Origin: Neptunomonas sp. | Lineage (GTDB): Bacteria > Pseudomonadota > Gammaproteobacteria > Pseudomonadales > Balneatricaceae | Direction of reading: 5' to 3' | Assembly (NCBI RefSeq): GCF_016744175.1 | Contig: NZ_JADGEV010000022.1 | Location: 1 to 62,762, forward strand | Length of the DNA stretch: 62,762 nucleotides | Shown here: positions 35,997 through 46,136 of the stretch, piece after piece | Layout of the letters: every line of letters begins with the position of its first letter | Position numbering within the stretch: the first letter of the stretch is position 1 | Made by a program: the position numbers and the translations under genes | Notes under the pieces: model-generated | What the model saw: the letters and a program-made list of their open reading frames with translations, nothing else | The model's database searches: none | Told to the model about the DNA's origin: nothing

Positions 35997-37127
35997 ATGT
36001 CTTATTCTACTTTTAATCCAAGTGACCACGATGCGACGCTGGAACCTATGTTTTTTGGCCGCAGTGTCAATGTAGCGCGTTACGACAAACAGAAATATCC
36101 TATTTTTGAAAAGCTAATTGAAAAACAGTTGTCTTTTTTTTGGCGTCCAGAAGAAGTTGATTTATCGACTGATCGAAAAGATTTTATGAATATGCCTGAG
36201 CATGAGCAGCATATCTTTTTAAGCAATCTTAAATATCAAACATTATTGGACTCTGTCCAAGGGCGCTCTCCTAATGTTGCCTTCTTGCCAATTGTCTCTT
36301 TACCTGAGCTAGAGACGTGGTTCGAAACCTGGGCTTTTAGTGAGACCATTCATAGCCGCTCATACACTCACATTATCAGAAACATCATTACTGAGCCTTC
36401 TGAAGTGTTTGATGAGATCGTAACAAATGAGGAAATTGTAAAAAGAGCAGCATCGGTTACACGTTTGTATGATGAGTTGATCGAGTTGACAAGCGTTTTC
36501 TCTGTTCATGGTGTCGGACAGCACGTCATTGCTGGAAAAGCCTATGATGTCAGCATGCGCAATTTGAAGAAGAAGCTGTACTTAACCATGGTTTCAGTCA
36601 ATGTGCTGGAAGCTATTCGTTTCTATGTTAGCTTTGCCTGCTCATTTGCCTTTGCTGAGCGTGCAATTATGGAAGGTAATGCCAAGATCATTAAGCTGAT
36701 TGCGCGTGATGAGGCATTACACCTGACAGGTACACAGCATATTTTGAATATTTTGGCTTCAGGTGCTGATGACCCTGAATTTAAAGAGATAGCCGTTGAA
36801 TGCAAAGATGAAGCTATTGCTATTTTTGCTGAAGCTGCACAGCAAGAGAAAGAGTGGTCAACTTACTTATTCCGTGATGGCTCAATGATTGGTTTGAATG
36901 CAAAAATTCTAAGTGATTATGTAGAGTACATTACCAACGTACGTATGCGTGCTCTTGGCTTTGATGACATGTTTCCTGCGACACAAAACCCATTACCATG
37001 GATGAATGCTTGGTTGAGTAGTGATAACGTTCAGGTAGCACCCCAGGAGTCTGAAATTAGTTCTTATCTGGTTGGTCAAATAGATAACCAAGTTGATGAG
37101 TCTGACTTTGATGATTTCGACCTGTAA
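35997..37127 (+). CDS. nrdB: Class Ia ribonucleoside-diphosphate reductase, beta subunit
   Basis: 376 residues, same length as E. coli NrdB. It supplies the di-iron tyrosyl radical: the radical tyrosine is Tyr123 in IHSRSYTHI, and iron ligands are visible around EKLI-type helices, SETIH (about 115-119) and RDEALHL (about 236-242). The acidic C-terminal tail [11 protein letters not shown] is the part that docks into NrdA. It follows nrdA by 87 bases and precedes yfaE by 10 bases, so the three are one operon. Confidence 0.97.
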   Translation: MSYSTFNPSDHDATLEPMFFGRSVNVARYDKQKYPIFEKLIEKQLSFFWRPEEVDLSTDRKDFMNMPEHEQHIFLSNLKYQTLLDSVQGRSPNVAFLPIVSLPELETWFETWAFSETIHSRSYTHIIRNIITEPSEVFDEIVTNEEIVKRAASVTRLYDELIELTSVFSVHGVGQHVIAGKAYDVSMRNLKKKLYLTMVSVNVLEAIRFYVSFACSFAFAERAIMEGNAKIIKLIARDEALHLTGTQHILNILASGADDPEFKEIAVECKDEAIAIFAEAAQQEKEWSTYLFRDGSMIGLNAKILSDYVEYITNVRMRALGFDDMFPATQNPLPWMNAWLSSDNVQVAPQESEISSYLVGQIDNQVDESDFDDFDL

Positions 37128-37137
37128 GGAATAAAAG

Positions 37138-37401
37138 ATGGCCATTCCTAGAATCAAAGTGAACCACCACCATACTTTCTATTATCAGTATGAATCGACG
37201 TTACTCGATGCGCTGGAAGTCCAAGAAATTCCAGCACCCTATAATTGTCGTGGTGGATATTGTGGATGTTGTAAGGTTCGCTTAATTGATGGTGAAGTTG
37301 AATATGTCCAGGAAACACTACTGGATATGGATGAGGGTGAAATACTGACGTGTTGTTGTGTGCCTAAAACTCATATAGAGATAGAAATTCCAGAGTCTTA
37401 A
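37138..37401 (+). CDS. yfaE: [2Fe-2S] ferredoxin YfaE, maintenance factor for ribonucleotide reductase
   Basis: 87 residues with the plant-type ferredoxin motif CRGGYCGCC (Cys37, Cys42, Cys45) and a fourth cysteine in the ILTCCC segment near residue 72-74. YfaE reduces the iron of NrdB so that the di-iron-radical cofactor can be rebuilt. The gene order nrdA-nrdB-yfaE is the same as in E. coli, which supports the call. It starts 10 bases after nrdB. Extra cysteines (Cys44 and the CCC run) are present beyond the four ligands. Confidence 0.93.
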   Translation: MAIPRIKVNHHHTFYYQYESTLLDALEVQEIPAPYNCRGGYCGCCKVRLIDGEVEYVQETLLDMDEGEILTCCCVPKTHIEIEIPES

Positions 37402-37799
37402 CAGATTCTCACTGCTCCCATCTTTTAAATGCCTTTTTCTTTCTGTAAATGCTTTTTTTGCTAAAGAGAGGGGCTTTCATGATTTTATTCACTGCGCAAT
37501 CGCTTTTCACCAAGAGCCCTATAAATAATTAAATTATTAGTGTTATTTTTTGCGTCATCCACAAAGTGAATTATTAAGCTAATACTAATTGAAAAAACAA
37601 TAGTCAAAATTGATATTTACCTATTGTAATATTTAAGATGTTGATTTAATTAGCTATTTTCTTTCTGTGTGAAATTCGGACAATTTAACAAAGAGTGACT
37701 AATGGCGGGCGTTGCAGGCATCTACTCAAAACATTTCCACAGAACTATCCACAGAATCTGTGGGTAACTTTTCCATCTGATAAGTTGTAGCTTTTGTCG
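37402..37799. other. 398-base intergenic region with a cluster of DnaA-box-like sites
   Basis: Lies between the converging yfaE and nth ends. Most of it is AT-rich and featureless. At 37733-37767 three DnaA-box-like 9-mers occur in 35 bases: ATTTCCACA (7 of 9), CTATCCACA (8 of 9) and, on the other strand, TTACCCACA (8 of 9). The last two overlap a perfect 7-base palindrome CCACAGA-A-TCTGTGG. No clear intrinsic terminator was found for either gene. Confidence 0.5.
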
Positions 37800-38444
37800 T
37801 CAATAGCTATCAATTTCTGTTTTATCTTTGTACTCACAAAGATCCTCAATGAGACAGCTTCCACACTTTGGTTTACGTGCAACACATACATATCTGCCAT
37901 GAAGAATCATCCAGTGATGAGAGTCCACTAAAAACTCCTTCGGGATAACTTTTAGTAGCTTTTTTTCAACGTCGATAACATTTTTTCCTGGGGCAATTTT
38001 TGTGCGATTACCCACTCTAAAAATATGTGTGTCTACAGCCATAGTTGGCTGGCCAAAAGCAGTATTAAGGACAACATTCGCCGTTTTTCTTCCTACCCCA
38101 GGTAATGCCTCTAATGCTTCTCTATTGTCAGGGATGATTGACTGATGTTGTTCAACTAGAATGCGGCAGGTTTTAATGATATTTGCGGCTTTGGTATTGT
38201 ACAGCCCAATAGTTTTTACGTAGGTTTTAAGAGTCTCTAACCCTAAATCAAGGATTGCTTGCGGTGTGTTGGCTATTGGGTAAAGTTTGCGAGTTGCTTT
38301 ATTAACACCGACATCCGTTGATTGCGCTGATAGTAGAACAGCAATCAGTAATTCGAAGGGGGTGCTGTATTCAAGCTCGGTAGTTGGGTTGGGGTTGTTA
38401 TCTCGCCAGCGAGTAAATATTTCATGTCGAATTTGTTGATTCAT
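37800..38444 (-). CDS. nth: Endonuclease III (DNA glycosylase/AP lyase)
   Basis: 214 residues. Helix-hairpin-helix LPGVGRKTA with catalytic Lys120, catalytic Asp138 in AVDTHIFRV, and a C-terminal [4Fe-4S] site Cys187-x6-Cys194-x2-Cys197-x5-Cys203; all positions equal those in E. coli Nth. It removes oxidised pyrimidines and cuts at AP sites. In many gammaproteobacteria nth directly follows rnfE. Here the two are on the same strand but separated by two signalling genes of about 2 kb. Confidence 0.97.
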   Translation of the reverse strand: MNQQIRHEIFTRWRDNNPNPTTELEYSTPFELLIAVLLSAQSTDVGVNKATRKLYPIANTPQAILDLGLETLKTYVKTIGLYNTKAANIIKTCRILVEQHQSIIPDNREALEALPGVGRKTANVVLNTAFGQPTMAVDTHIFRVGNRTKIAPGKNVIDVEKKLLKVIPKEFLVDSHHWMILHGRYVCVARKPKCGSCLIEDLCEYKDKTEIDSY

Positions 38445-38507
38445 ATAGCATCATCCCTCGTTATAAAAGAGCGCATATTCTTAGCTAATGTGAAGGTGGC
38501 GTTGTCT

Positions 38508-39473
38508 CTATGCTTTGAGAGTAGTTACCTGATTTCGGCCATTTAGCTTGGACTTATAGAGTGCTTGGTCTGCCATGTGAATCCATTGCTCATGATTTTC
38601 GAACTTACTACTAATTTCGGTTAACCCCATGCTGAGCGTGAAATTAATGTTATGTTCGTAATGTGTCACAGTGAGGCTGTTTATTCTTTCTTGCAGCCTT
38701 TTAACGACGTGTGTGGCTTTGGTTGCGTTAGTGCCTAGCAGTAGTATTGCAAACTCCTCACCGCCATAGCGTCCTACTCTGTCGGTGAGGCGTGTAACAT
38801 CTTTAAGGGTTTTAGCTAATTGACGGAGAACTTCATCACCCGCAGGATGCCCATAGGTATCATTTACTTTTTTGAAGTGATCAATGTCAATCATTAGGAG
38901 TGAGGATGTTAAATCTACGCGAGTAAATCGTTGAAATTCCTCTTGTAAGCAGTTTTCCCAAAAACCTCGATTATAAAGGCCTGTTAGTAAATCTGTTTGG
39001 CTTAGCTGCTTAAGCCTTGTATTAGCCACCTCAAGAGCTTGTCGACCCATTGCTGCATCAGTAACGTCGTAAACCAGAATACCTATGTGCTCTATTTTTC
39101 CGGAGGGAGAAGAAAGCGGGATGAGAGTGATATTCTGATACATGTAAGGAGCATCACTGGTTAACGGCCGGTAGCTTTTAAATTTCAAAAGGTAAGGCTT
39201 TTGTTCCCAAGTAATAAATGAGCGATTGTTAAGAAGAAACACTGAGTCAATTTTGTGTTTAAGCCATGATGATGACAGTTCAGGAAAAGCTCCAAAGAGA
39301 ACCTTGTTATATAGTTCTGCATGTAAGACACCTGAATGGTTTTCCATAAAGGTGTTCCACTGCGTTATTCGGTAGGATTTATCAAGAATAATCAAACCTA
39401 CGTCGAGCGTTTGTAATAAGCCTAGCTGCAGATGCAGATCTTCTATGCTTTGATCAGTTTCTTGTGTGCTCAT
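38508..39473 (-). CDS. PAS-GGDEF diguanylate cyclase
   Basis: 321 residues: a PAS-like sensor domain about 15-135 (GLIILDKSYRITQWN, MYQNITLIPLSSPSGKIEHIGILVYDVT), a short coiled linker, and a GGDEF domain about 155-320. The active site reads RYGGEEF, intact, and the RxxD product-inhibition site (RLTD) lies five residues before it. It should make c-di-GMP and be limited by its own product. Its start overlaps the stop of the REC-CheC gene by four bases (ATGA type), so the two are translationally coupled and probably form one signalling unit. Confidence 0.92.
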   Translation of the reverse strand: MSTQETDQSIEDLHLQLGLLQTLDVGLIILDKSYRITQWNTFMENHSGVLHAELYNKVLFGAFPELSSSWLKHKIDSVFLLNNRSFITWEQKPYLLKFKSYRPLTSDAPYMYQNITLIPLSSPSGKIEHIGILVYDVTDAAMGRQALEVANTRLKQLSQTDLLTGLYNRGFWENCLQEEFQRFTRVDLTSSLLMIDIDHFKKVNDTYGHPAGDEVLRQLAKTLKDVTRLTDRVGRYGGEEFAILLLGTNATKATHVVKRLQERINSLTVTHYEHNINFTLSMGLTEISSKFENHEQWIHMADQALYKSKLNGRNQVTTLKA

Positions 39474-40468
39474 TCGAAATACTGCGCCCGTTCATTTAAC
39501 GCATCTAGTGAATCTTCTGTAAATAACAAAAGGAGATCGCACTTTATGGAAAACTCTTCAATGTGGTAGCCAATCTCTATTGACAATGTTTTATCCCAGC
39601 GCTGTTGTGTGTCGTTATCTTCATTCATTGCTTCAGAAAGGCTTAGTATCGCAGGTGCGTTTTGGCTAAAATTTATATCTAGTTGGTTGGCAAAACTGTT
39701 AAGAAATGCACCGCTGAGCACATTTGCTAGATCAACAAGTATTTCCTTTTCGGCTTCATTGTTAATGGCGTCTTCATACTTTAAAAGTTTAGCCATGTCG
39801 TGAATGCAAGATTCACTGAACATTAGAAGTACTTCGCCGGCAATTCCAGAGCTTATAAAGCCTTGGCTAACAATCGCGCCGTTATCATCATTTGAATGAC
39901 TAAGTAATATCATGTTGAGCTCATTCGCGCTAATGAGGGCTACACGAGGGATAGGTTGTTTGACAAAGACTTTGAGAAGCCGGGCTAGGCGATCTGCAGC
40001 TTGCCCCATGGCAACATTGGACAGCTCCTGATAGTAGCCTTGTAGGTCAGAGGTCATATCAGTGGGTAACTGTTCGGCCAGTTCTATTTCGCCAATTTCA
40101 CTTGCGAGACCGTATTGATGTAAAACATCATTAACATGATTGGCATTGATTGGCTTTTTTATGAAGTCGAGAGCCCCCATGTTTTTAACACGTTTATAGG
40201 CATCGGGTTGGATGTCACCCGAAACAACGATTACCATTGTTGGTAAATCTTCTCTCTTAATACACTCTAATAATTGGTAGCCATCCATAAAAGGCATATT
40301 TAAATCAAGAAAAAGTAAATCTCCTTTTCCTTGGTGAATGGCATCAAGTGCCTCTGCTCCATGCTCAGCAAAGGTGATGCTTACATTCCAGCCTTGTAAG
40401 GCGCGGGCCATTTGTTTTCTGGCAAGGCTTGAATCGTCACAAATAATCACCGGGAAGGAGGTGTTCAA
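39470..40468 (-). CDS. Response regulator with CheC-like phosphatase domain
   Basis: 332 residues. Receiver domain about 5-120 with the acidic pair (CDDSS), phospho-acceptor Asp in LLFLDLNMP and Lys in FIKKP. A CheC/CheX-type domain (about 140-330) keeps two copies of the helix motif ExxN: ELSNVAMGQAADRL near 148 and a second in ILVDLANVLSGAFLNSF near 243. CheC proteins dephosphorylate CheY; fused to a receiver, it may switch off its own phosphorylation or that of another regulator. The diguanylate cyclase gene overlaps it by four bases. No cognate kinase lies beside it. Confidence 0.85.
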   Translation of the reverse strand: MNTSFPVIICDDSSLARKQMARALQGWNVSITFAEHGAEALDAIHQGKGDLLFLDLNMPFMDGYQLLECIKREDLPTMVIVVSGDIQPDAYKRVKNMGALDFIKKPINANHVNDVLHQYGLASEIGEIELAEQLPTDMTSDLQGYYQELSNVAMGQAADRLARLLKVFVKQPIPRVALISANELNMILLSHSNDDNGAIVSQGFISSGIAGEVLLMFSESCIHDMAKLLKYEDAINNEAEKEILVDLANVLSGAFLNSFANQLDINFSQNAPAILSLSEAMNEDNDTQQRWDKTLSIEIGYHIEEFSIKCDLLLLFTEDSLDALNERAQYFE

Positions 40469-40546
40469 TATGTCGCCCTAGTATGGTTTATATAACCTTA
40501 ATTCTGCCAGTTATTTCAAAAAATACAATGCCTTATCTAGATTGGT

Positions 40547-41263
40547 TTAACTTATGTGGCCCGTAACTCTGACACGCTTGTTAATGGGGATCTCGCTTTG
40601 TGTGGGGGCGTTCGCGAGCAGGCGGTCTTTAAGACGTTTGTCTATAATGTTTTTCAGTGCTATGAGTAGCCCTAATCCAACAAATGCTCCGGGGGGTAAA
40701 ATGGCGAATAGAAACCCTTTGTAGTCGTCTATAAGAACGATAGTCCAGTTATTAGCCATTGGACCAAACAGTAAATGCATATCAGCAAATAAAGTTCCTG
40801 AACCAAGAGCTTCGCGTAGGCCTCCTAAAATCACAAGCACGATGGTGAAACCGACGCCCATCATTGCGCCATCTAGTAAAGATGCTGAAACAGGGTTTTT
40901 TGATGCAAAAGCATCGGCTCGTCCCATGATGACGCAATTAGTTACGATTAATGGAATGAATATACCCAGTATTTGATATAGCTCGTAAGTGACAGCCTGC
41001 ATTAGCAGCTCAATACAAGTAACAAAAGAAGCAATGATCATTACAAAAATAGGCAGTCGTACTGCATCGGGTACAAACTTCCTAAATGTAGAAATAGTTA
41101 GGTTGGAGCCTATTAATACTAAAGTGCTGGCGATACCTAAGCTGATTGAGTTAACAACGGACGCTGTTACCGCCAGTAGAGGGCATAAACCTAACAATTG
41201 CACTAAAGCAGGGTTGTTATGCCAAAGCCCATCTAGCGTTATTTTACGATAATCGATGCTCAT
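40547..41263 (-). CDS. rnfE: Ion-translocating oxidoreductase complex subunit RnfE
   Basis: 238 residues with six membrane helices, including the conserved [10 protein letters not shown] near residue 24 and the INCIVMGRA-like stretch (here [15 protein letters not shown]). It pairs with RnfA in the membrane, where conserved cysteines near the centre bind an iron-sulfur centre. The start overlaps the end of rnfG by four bases. Last gene of the rnf set, before the inserted regulator pair and nth. Confidence 0.95.
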   Translation of the reverse strand: MSIDYRKITLDGLWHNNPALVQLLGLCPLLAVTASVVNSISLGIASTLVLIGSNLTISTFRKFVPDAVRLPIFVMIIASFVTCIELLMQAVTYELYQILGIFIPLIVTNCVIMGRADAFASKNPVSASLLDGAMMGVGFTIVLVILGGLREALGSGTLFADMHLLFGPMANNWTIVLIDDYKGFLFAILPPGAFVGLGLLIALKNIIDKRLKDRLLANAPTQSEIPINKRVRVTGHIS

Positions 41264-41892
41264 GAAGCCTCCTTCATCGGCTTTGGGCTTAACAGTAGAT
41301 CACGGTTTTTCTTGAAAAAGCGTAGTGCTTGGCCGACAGCATTAACGACAGCACGTGGCGTGATGGTGGCTCCAGTGAATTGATCAAATTGACCACCATC
41401 TTTTTTGACCGCCCAGCTAGAATCGTTTGAACTTATCATGCTTTTTTCGTTAAAACTCATGATCCAATCAGACTTTCTAAGATCGATTTTATCACCTAAC
41501 CCCGGTGTTTCCTTATGTGATAACACGCGAACTCCGGCAACGGAGTTGTCTGCATTAATGCCAACAATTAATGATATATCGCCAGAATAGCCGTCAGGTG
41601 ACATTACAGGAACAATAACGGCTTTCACTTTGTTGTCACGTTTGGCTTGATAGATTTTAGCAAGCGGGTATCCCAGCTCCGGTGCTTCAATGCTGATAAC
41701 ATCTTGTAAAAGGTCGTTATCAATACTGTCGCGCGAAATTATTTCATATAATGCTTTTGCTTGTTGTGCTCGCTCGTTCTCAATAATTTGATCCTTAGTG
41801 GATACTTGAGTAATAGCAATAAGCCCTGCCGTCACAATGGCAAAGATAGAGATGCCTACCGTATTTTCCCGTAGCGAAGTCAGGAGTTCCAT
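41260..41892 (-). CDS. rnfG: Ion-translocating oxidoreductase complex subunit RnfG
   Basis: 210 residues with one N-terminal membrane helix (about 12-28) and an FMN-binding domain. The flavinylation motif SGAT appears as FTGATITP (about residues 174-181), where FMN is attached covalently to the threonine, facing the periplasm. The [12 protein letters not shown] motif (about 125-136) is also conserved. It starts on the last base of the rnfD stop codon and its own end overlaps rnfE by four bases. Confidence 0.95.
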   Translation of the reverse strand: MELLTSLRENTVGISIFAIVTAGLIAITQVSTKDQIIENERAQQAKALYEIISRDSIDNDLLQDVISIEAPELGYPLAKIYQAKRDNKVKAVIVPVMSPDGYSGDISLIVGINADNSVAGVRVLSHKETPGLGDKIDLRKSDWIMSFNEKSMISSNDSSWAVKKDGGQFDQFTGATITPRAVVNAVGQALRFFKKNRDLLLSPKPMKEAS

Positions 41893-42941
41893 TAAATCTT
41901 CTCCTTCATGCCACGTTTAGATGCTTTATGGCCATAAGCGCGTGGTTGTGTGTATTGGTCAATAAAAGGTGCGGCAAGATTCATTAACAAAATGCTAAAC
42001 GCTACTGCGTCTGGGTAGTTGCCCCAAGTACGAATAATATAGATTAAGCTGCCAATACCAATGCCGAACCATATTTTCCCTTTGTTACTTGTAGCAGAGG
42101 ATACGGGGTCAGTTGCTATAAAGAATGCTCCAAGCATAGTTCCGCCTACAGTTAAGTGGAAGAACGGGTCAGCATAGGTGTCAGGTGAGATGATATAAAA
42201 GAAGGTCGCTATACCGCCTAAAGATAATAAAAAAGCTGCAGGGGTATGCCAGGAAAAAATCTTTTTGTAAAGTAGCAAAACACCGCCCATCGCATAGGCC
42301 GCACTAACAGCATGCCATGCGCCAACATTGGCAAGTACATCTGATGCTCTCCAGGCTTCTTCAGTTGTCAGTCCGCCGCGATGGCGCATTTCATCAAGTG
42401 GTGTAGCGGAAGTAAAAGCGTCGGCATGTTCTACCCAACTGCCAAAAATCAGTGAGAATGTGTCAGTGAAGGCTAATATATTCCAGCCTTCGCCATACAG
42501 CATAAAAGGCGCTGTCCAGCGGGTCATTTCAACTGGAAATGATATCAATACCAAGGCATAAGCAACCATGGCAGGGTTGAAAGGATTTTGCCCAATGCCG
42601 CCATAGAGTTGTTTGGCGATAACAATAGCAACAAATACGGCAACGGCGGTTAACCACCAGGGCGCAAAAGGTGGAAGTGCTAAAGCTATCAAAACTGCTG
42701 TCAAAATAGCGCTGTTATCTCTCAAGTAAAAAGAGAGTGGTCGGTTACGTGCTCGGATACAAAGTGCTTCAAAAGTAATGGCTAAAGCAGACGCCCAAAC
42801 AATATTAATCAAGGTCCCCCAGCCAAAGAAAAAGGTCATCGCCAGTATGCCGGGCAGTGTGGCTAAAATAACCAGACGCATAATGCCAGCAGTGCTTGTT
42901 GGCTTATGTACGTGGGGCGATGTGATGCGAATCAGTGCCAT
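41892..42941 (-). CDS. rnfD: Ion-translocating oxidoreductase complex subunit RnfD
   Basis: 349 residues with ten or so membrane helices. It carries the covalent-FMN site in the segment FTSATPLDE (about residue 187), and the conserved GGIGQNPFNPAMVAYALVLISFP stretch. RnfD works with RnfG in electron transfer coupled to Na+ or H+ movement. Follows rnfC by 15 bases. Together with rnfA, B, C, E and G the complete complex is present. Confidence 0.95.
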   Translation of the reverse strand: MALIRITSPHVHKPTSTAGIMRLVILATLPGILAMTFFFGWGTLINIVWASALAITFEALCIRARNRPLSFYLRDNSAILTAVLIALALPPFAPWWLTAVAVFVAIVIAKQLYGGIGQNPFNPAMVAYALVLISFPVEMTRWTAPFMLYGEGWNILAFTDTFSLIFGSWVEHADAFTSATPLDEMRHRGGLTTEEAWRASDVLANVGAWHAVSAAYAMGGVLLLYKKIFSWHTPAAFLLSLGGIATFFYIISPDTYADPFFHLTVGGTMLGAFFIATDPVSSATSNKGKIWFGIGIGSLIYIIRTWGNYPDAVAFSILLMNLAAPFIDQYTQPRAYGHKASKRGMKEKI

Positions 42942-42956
42942 AATCTATCGCATATC

Positions 42957-45515
42957 CTATTCAAATTGGCTAAGAGTATTGTTAAATTGGGTTGCTTGCT
43001 GTTGCGCAGCTAGTAGTTCGGTCTGTAACGCATTAAGTTCAGCAGGTTCGGCTTCTTGGGCTTTTTTAATGCTACGTTCAAGCTTAGTCACTGCTGCGCG
43101 AGCGAGGGCTGCATCTATTTTTAATTTTTTAAGGTCAATGCCTTGAGCTGCAGCCGCCTTAATTTTTCCTTCTTCTTCGGCATCTAATTGTGCTTTTGCA
43201 TCTTTATGAAGCTGCGTCAGTCGAACTATTTCTTGCTGTAGCTCACCGGCTTGCTCTGAATCCGCTTCGGCTGAGGCGAGCAAGGTTTCCGTTTTTTTAA
43301 GCTTGGTACGCATGATTGAGACATTTTGCTTCAGTGCTTTTAAGTCAGCGGGTGTACGTGCAGTTGGCTGCGGTTCGAAGCTTTGTGCAGGAGCCTCCGT
43401 TGCTTTAGGAGCGCTTAATGTTTCAGCTGCTTCTTGAGCGGCAAGCGCTTCTGTGTATTTTGCTTTAAGTTTTTCTACACCTGCTTTCATCTTTTCAGCG
43501 GCGGGGCTGCTATTAGCAATGGCAGTTTCAAGTGCAGCTTCAGCTTTTTTAAATGTCCCTAGCGCTTTATCAGTAGATTCTTTTAAGGCAGGAAGAGGGT
43601 TGCTAGAACTTGAACTGGCAGCATCGGTTTCTGCATTAGCAAAGACCAGCTGTGCTGCGACAGACTTCTCTTCTAGCTGTGCCACGGTCGCGCGTAAAGT
43701 GTCGGCGCCATCGTGGCCTTTGTCTTCGGCTATTTTTAATGCCTGTTGTGCTTTCTTTAATTTGGTTCTGGCCACAGCTGCTTGAGTTTTTAGCTGTTTG
43801 ATATCTGGAGCGACAGAGGTTGCCGGTGCTTGTATGCCTGATTCCGCTAGTTCAAGGGCTTTCTGCGCCTCTTCTGCTGCATGTTCGGCCTGTTTATACT
43901 GAAGGTCGAGCTGAGCAATATTATCGCTACTGTCTGCTTTAGCCGCTTCCAATGCTGATAGTGCTTTTTTTAGTTTTGTGCGTGTAATTGCTGCTGCTGT
44001 TTTCAGTTGCTTTATATTATCTTCAGGTGTTTGTGCTGCAGTTTCACTGCTTGCTTTCTTAGCTGCTTGAGTTTTTGCTGCCTGCGCTGCACGCTCTTTG
44101 CGACGTATTTCTTTATCAAGAACCGCTTGTTCTAAACGTGCTTGTCTTGCCTCAAAACGCTGTCGAGCTTGATCTGATTTTCGTTGCTCTGCTTCCTCAT
44201 CTCTTATTTCATTTTTGGCAAAACGATAGTATTGAACAAGTGGTATATTGCTGGGGCACACGTAGGAGCATGCGCCGCACTCGATGCAATCAAATAAGTT
44301 GTGATGTTTTGCTTTTTCAAACTCACGACTTTTAGAGAACCAAAAAAGTTGCTGAGGGAGTAATTCTGCGGGGCATGCTTGTTCGCATAAACCGCAGCGG
44401 ATGCAGGCTTGTGACGGTGGCGCTGGTGGCATTTCTTCTTTAACAGCGGCAATAATGCAGTTTGATGTTTTGATGATAGGAATCGCATCATCTTCAATCG
44501 TGAAGCCCATCATTGGGCCGCCCATAACTAGTCTACTGAGTGTGTTGTGGTTAACTTGAGCCGTTTCAAGTAAGTCGTTAATTGGAGTACCAATAAGCGC
44601 TTCAAGATTTTGTGGTTTCCCGACGGCGCCTCCTGTGACGGTAACGATACGAGATATCAGAGGAGTGCCGTGATGTACTGCTTGGTTAATAGCAGCTACT
44701 GTTCCAATGTTTTGGCACACAATGCCGACATCCGCAGGGATACGACCGCTGGGGACTTCCACGCCTGTTAATAAGCGCACCAGCTGCTTTTCACCACCTG
44801 AGGGGTATTTAGTGGGTACGACTACAATATCTATATTTAATTTTGTGTGGCGTAATGCATCTTCAAGCACACGAATGGCATGCGCCTTGTTGTCTTCGAT
44901 GCCAATTAAAATATGGGTTGGGTTGAGCAAGTAGTTGATAACCTCAATACCCCCTACAATTTGCTCAGCACGTTCTCGAATGAGCATGTCGTCAGCTGTA
45001 ATGTAGGGCTCGCACTCTGCGGCATTGATAATCAAGGTGTTAACAATATGGTCATCGCCTAGGTGTAACTTAACATCTGTAGGGAAGCCGGCACCGCCCA
45101 TACCTGCAATACCGTGGTTGCGAATGTAGTTGATCAACTCCAATGGGGGAAGAGAGCGATAGTCTGCCAGCCCTTGATGTGGTATCCACTGATCTTGGCC
45201 GTCAGTTTTTATACTGATACAAGGTGCTTCTAAACCAGATGGGTGAGGTACCGATTGTGGGCTGATGTCTGTAATGGTGCCTGAGCTTGATGCATGTATA
45301 GAAACACTGATTCTACCTTGTGCTTCAGCAATCATTTGACCTTTTAATACCTGTTCTCCTACATGGACGCATGGCTTGGCGGGCGCGCCAATATGCTGCT
45401 GAATAGGGATAGTCAGCTGTTCAGGTACGGGGGCTAGGCGAATAGGTGCACGTGTTGATTGTTTTTTATTCTCAGGTGGGTGAATGCCACCATGAAAAGC
45501 AAAAATTTTACTCAT
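42957..45515 (-). CDS. rnfC: Ion-translocating oxidoreductase complex subunit RnfC with long repetitive C-terminal tail
   Basis: 852 residues from ATG 45515; the upstream frame to 45605 is only open sequence inside rnfB. The NADH/FMN domain holds [11 protein letters not shown] (140-150) and [14 protein letters not shown]. Two [4Fe-4S] sites follow: Cys371-374-377-381 and Cys410-413-416-420. After residue 440 comes an Ala/Lys/Glu-rich, coiled-coil-like tail of about 400 residues with four related copies of LKxxxAxxRTKLKKAxxAL (about 502-525, 572-595, 725-748, 795-818; the last is weaker). E. coli RsxC also has an Ala-rich repeat tail, but of different sequence. The start overlaps the rnfB stop by four bases. 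Confidence 0.93.
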   Translation of the reverse strand: MSKIFAFHGGIHPPENKKQSTRAPIRLAPVPEQLTIPIQQHIGAPAKPCVHVGEQVLKGQMIAEAQGRISVSIHASSSGTITDISPQSVPHPSGLEAPCISIKTDGQDQWIPHQGLADYRSLPPLELINYIRNHGIAGMGGAGFPTDVKLHLGDDHIVNTLIINAAECEPYITADDMLIRERAEQIVGGIEVINYLLNPTHILIGIEDNKAHAIRVLEDALRHTKLNIDIVVVPTKYPSGGEKQLVRLLTGVEVPSGRIPADVGIVCQNIGTVAAINQAVHHGTPLISRIVTVTGGAVGKPQNLEALIGTPINDLLETAQVNHNTLSRLVMGGPMMGFTIEDDAIPIIKTSNCIIAAVKEEMPPAPPSQACIRCGLCEQACPAELLPQQLFWFSKSREFEKAKHHNLFDCIECGACSYVCPSNIPLVQYYRFAKNEIRDEEAEQRKSDQARQRFEARQARLEQAVLDKEIRRKERAAQAAKTQAAKKASSETAAQTPEDNIKQLKTAAAITRTKLKKALSALEAAKADSSDNIAQLDLQYKQAEHAAEEAQKALELAESGIQAPATSVAPDIKQLKTQAAVARTKLKKAQQALKIAEDKGHDGADTLRATVAQLEEKSVAAQLVFANAETDAASSSSSNPLPALKESTDKALGTFKKAEAALETAIANSSPAAEKMKAGVEKLKAKYTEALAAQEAAETLSAPKATEAPAQSFEPQPTARTPADLKALKQNVSIMRTKLKKTETLLASAEADSEQAGELQQEIVRLTQLHKDAKAQLDAEEEGKIKAAAAQGIDLKKLKIDAALARAAVTKLERSIKKAQEAEPAELNALQTELLAAQQQATQFNNTLSQFE

Positions 45516-46123
45516 GATGACGCTCCTTCTTTGCTTGATGCGTGTGCAACAGAGCGGCCAGTATCGGTAGCGATCAGTTCTACACCAGGCACAGGTGGCG
45601 TCCACTTCCAGTTATTCAATGTGGTTTCAATGGGTAGCATATCTATACAATCAACGGGGCAGGGTTCAACACAAAGATCACACCCGGTGCACTCAGAAAC
45701 AATGACGGTATGCATCTGTTTTGCAGCACCAAGAATGGCATCTACCGGGCAAGCTTGAATGCATTTGGTGCAACCAATGCATTCATCTTCTCGGATATAT
45801 GCCACTGTTTTAATGCTTTCTTCACCATGTTCAGCATCAAGCGGAACCGCTTCAACATCTAAAAGATCGGCAAGGGCTTCAATAGTGCTTTGGCCACCAG
45901 GAGGGCATTTATTGATCTGCTCTCCATTGGCAATGGCCTCTGCATAGGGGCGACAACCAGGGTGGCCGCATTGGCCACACTGTGTCTGTGGTAAAAGGTC
46001 ATCTATTTGGTCAACAATGGGGTTGCCTTCAACTTTGAATTTTACAGCAGCAAAACCAAGCACTAGACCAAAAACAACGGCTAAGCTAAGAAGAACTAGA
46101 ATGGCAATTAATACAGCGCTCAT
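45512..46123 (-). CDS. rnfB: Ion-translocating oxidoreductase complex subunit RnfB
   Basis: 203 residues. Membrane anchor about 4-26, then a four-cysteine Fe-S domain ([17 protein letters not shown], with further Cys in NKCPPGG), then two ferredoxin-like [4Fe-4S] sites ([12 protein letters not shown] and [12 protein letters not shown]). It passes electrons from ferredoxin or NADH-side centres into the complex. It starts 13 bases after rnfA and overlaps rnfC by four bases. Confidence 0.95.
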   Translation of the reverse strand: MSAVLIAILVLLSLAVVFGLVLGFAAVKFKVEGNPIVDQIDDLLPQTQCGQCGHPGCRPYAEAIANGEQINKCPPGGQSTIEALADLLDVEAVPLDAEHGEESIKTVAYIREDECIGCTKCIQACPVDAILGAAKQMHTVIVSECTGCDLCVEPCPVDCIDMLPIETTLNNWKWTPPVPGVELIATDTGRSVAHASSKEGASS

Positions 46124-46136
46124 TAATACAACCTGC

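Noticed and set aside
42957-45605. Longer RnfC start at 45605
   Set aside because: The extra 30 residues lie inside rnfB in another frame and do not resemble RnfC; ATG 45515 begins the family sequence and overlaps rnfB by four bases as expected in this operon.
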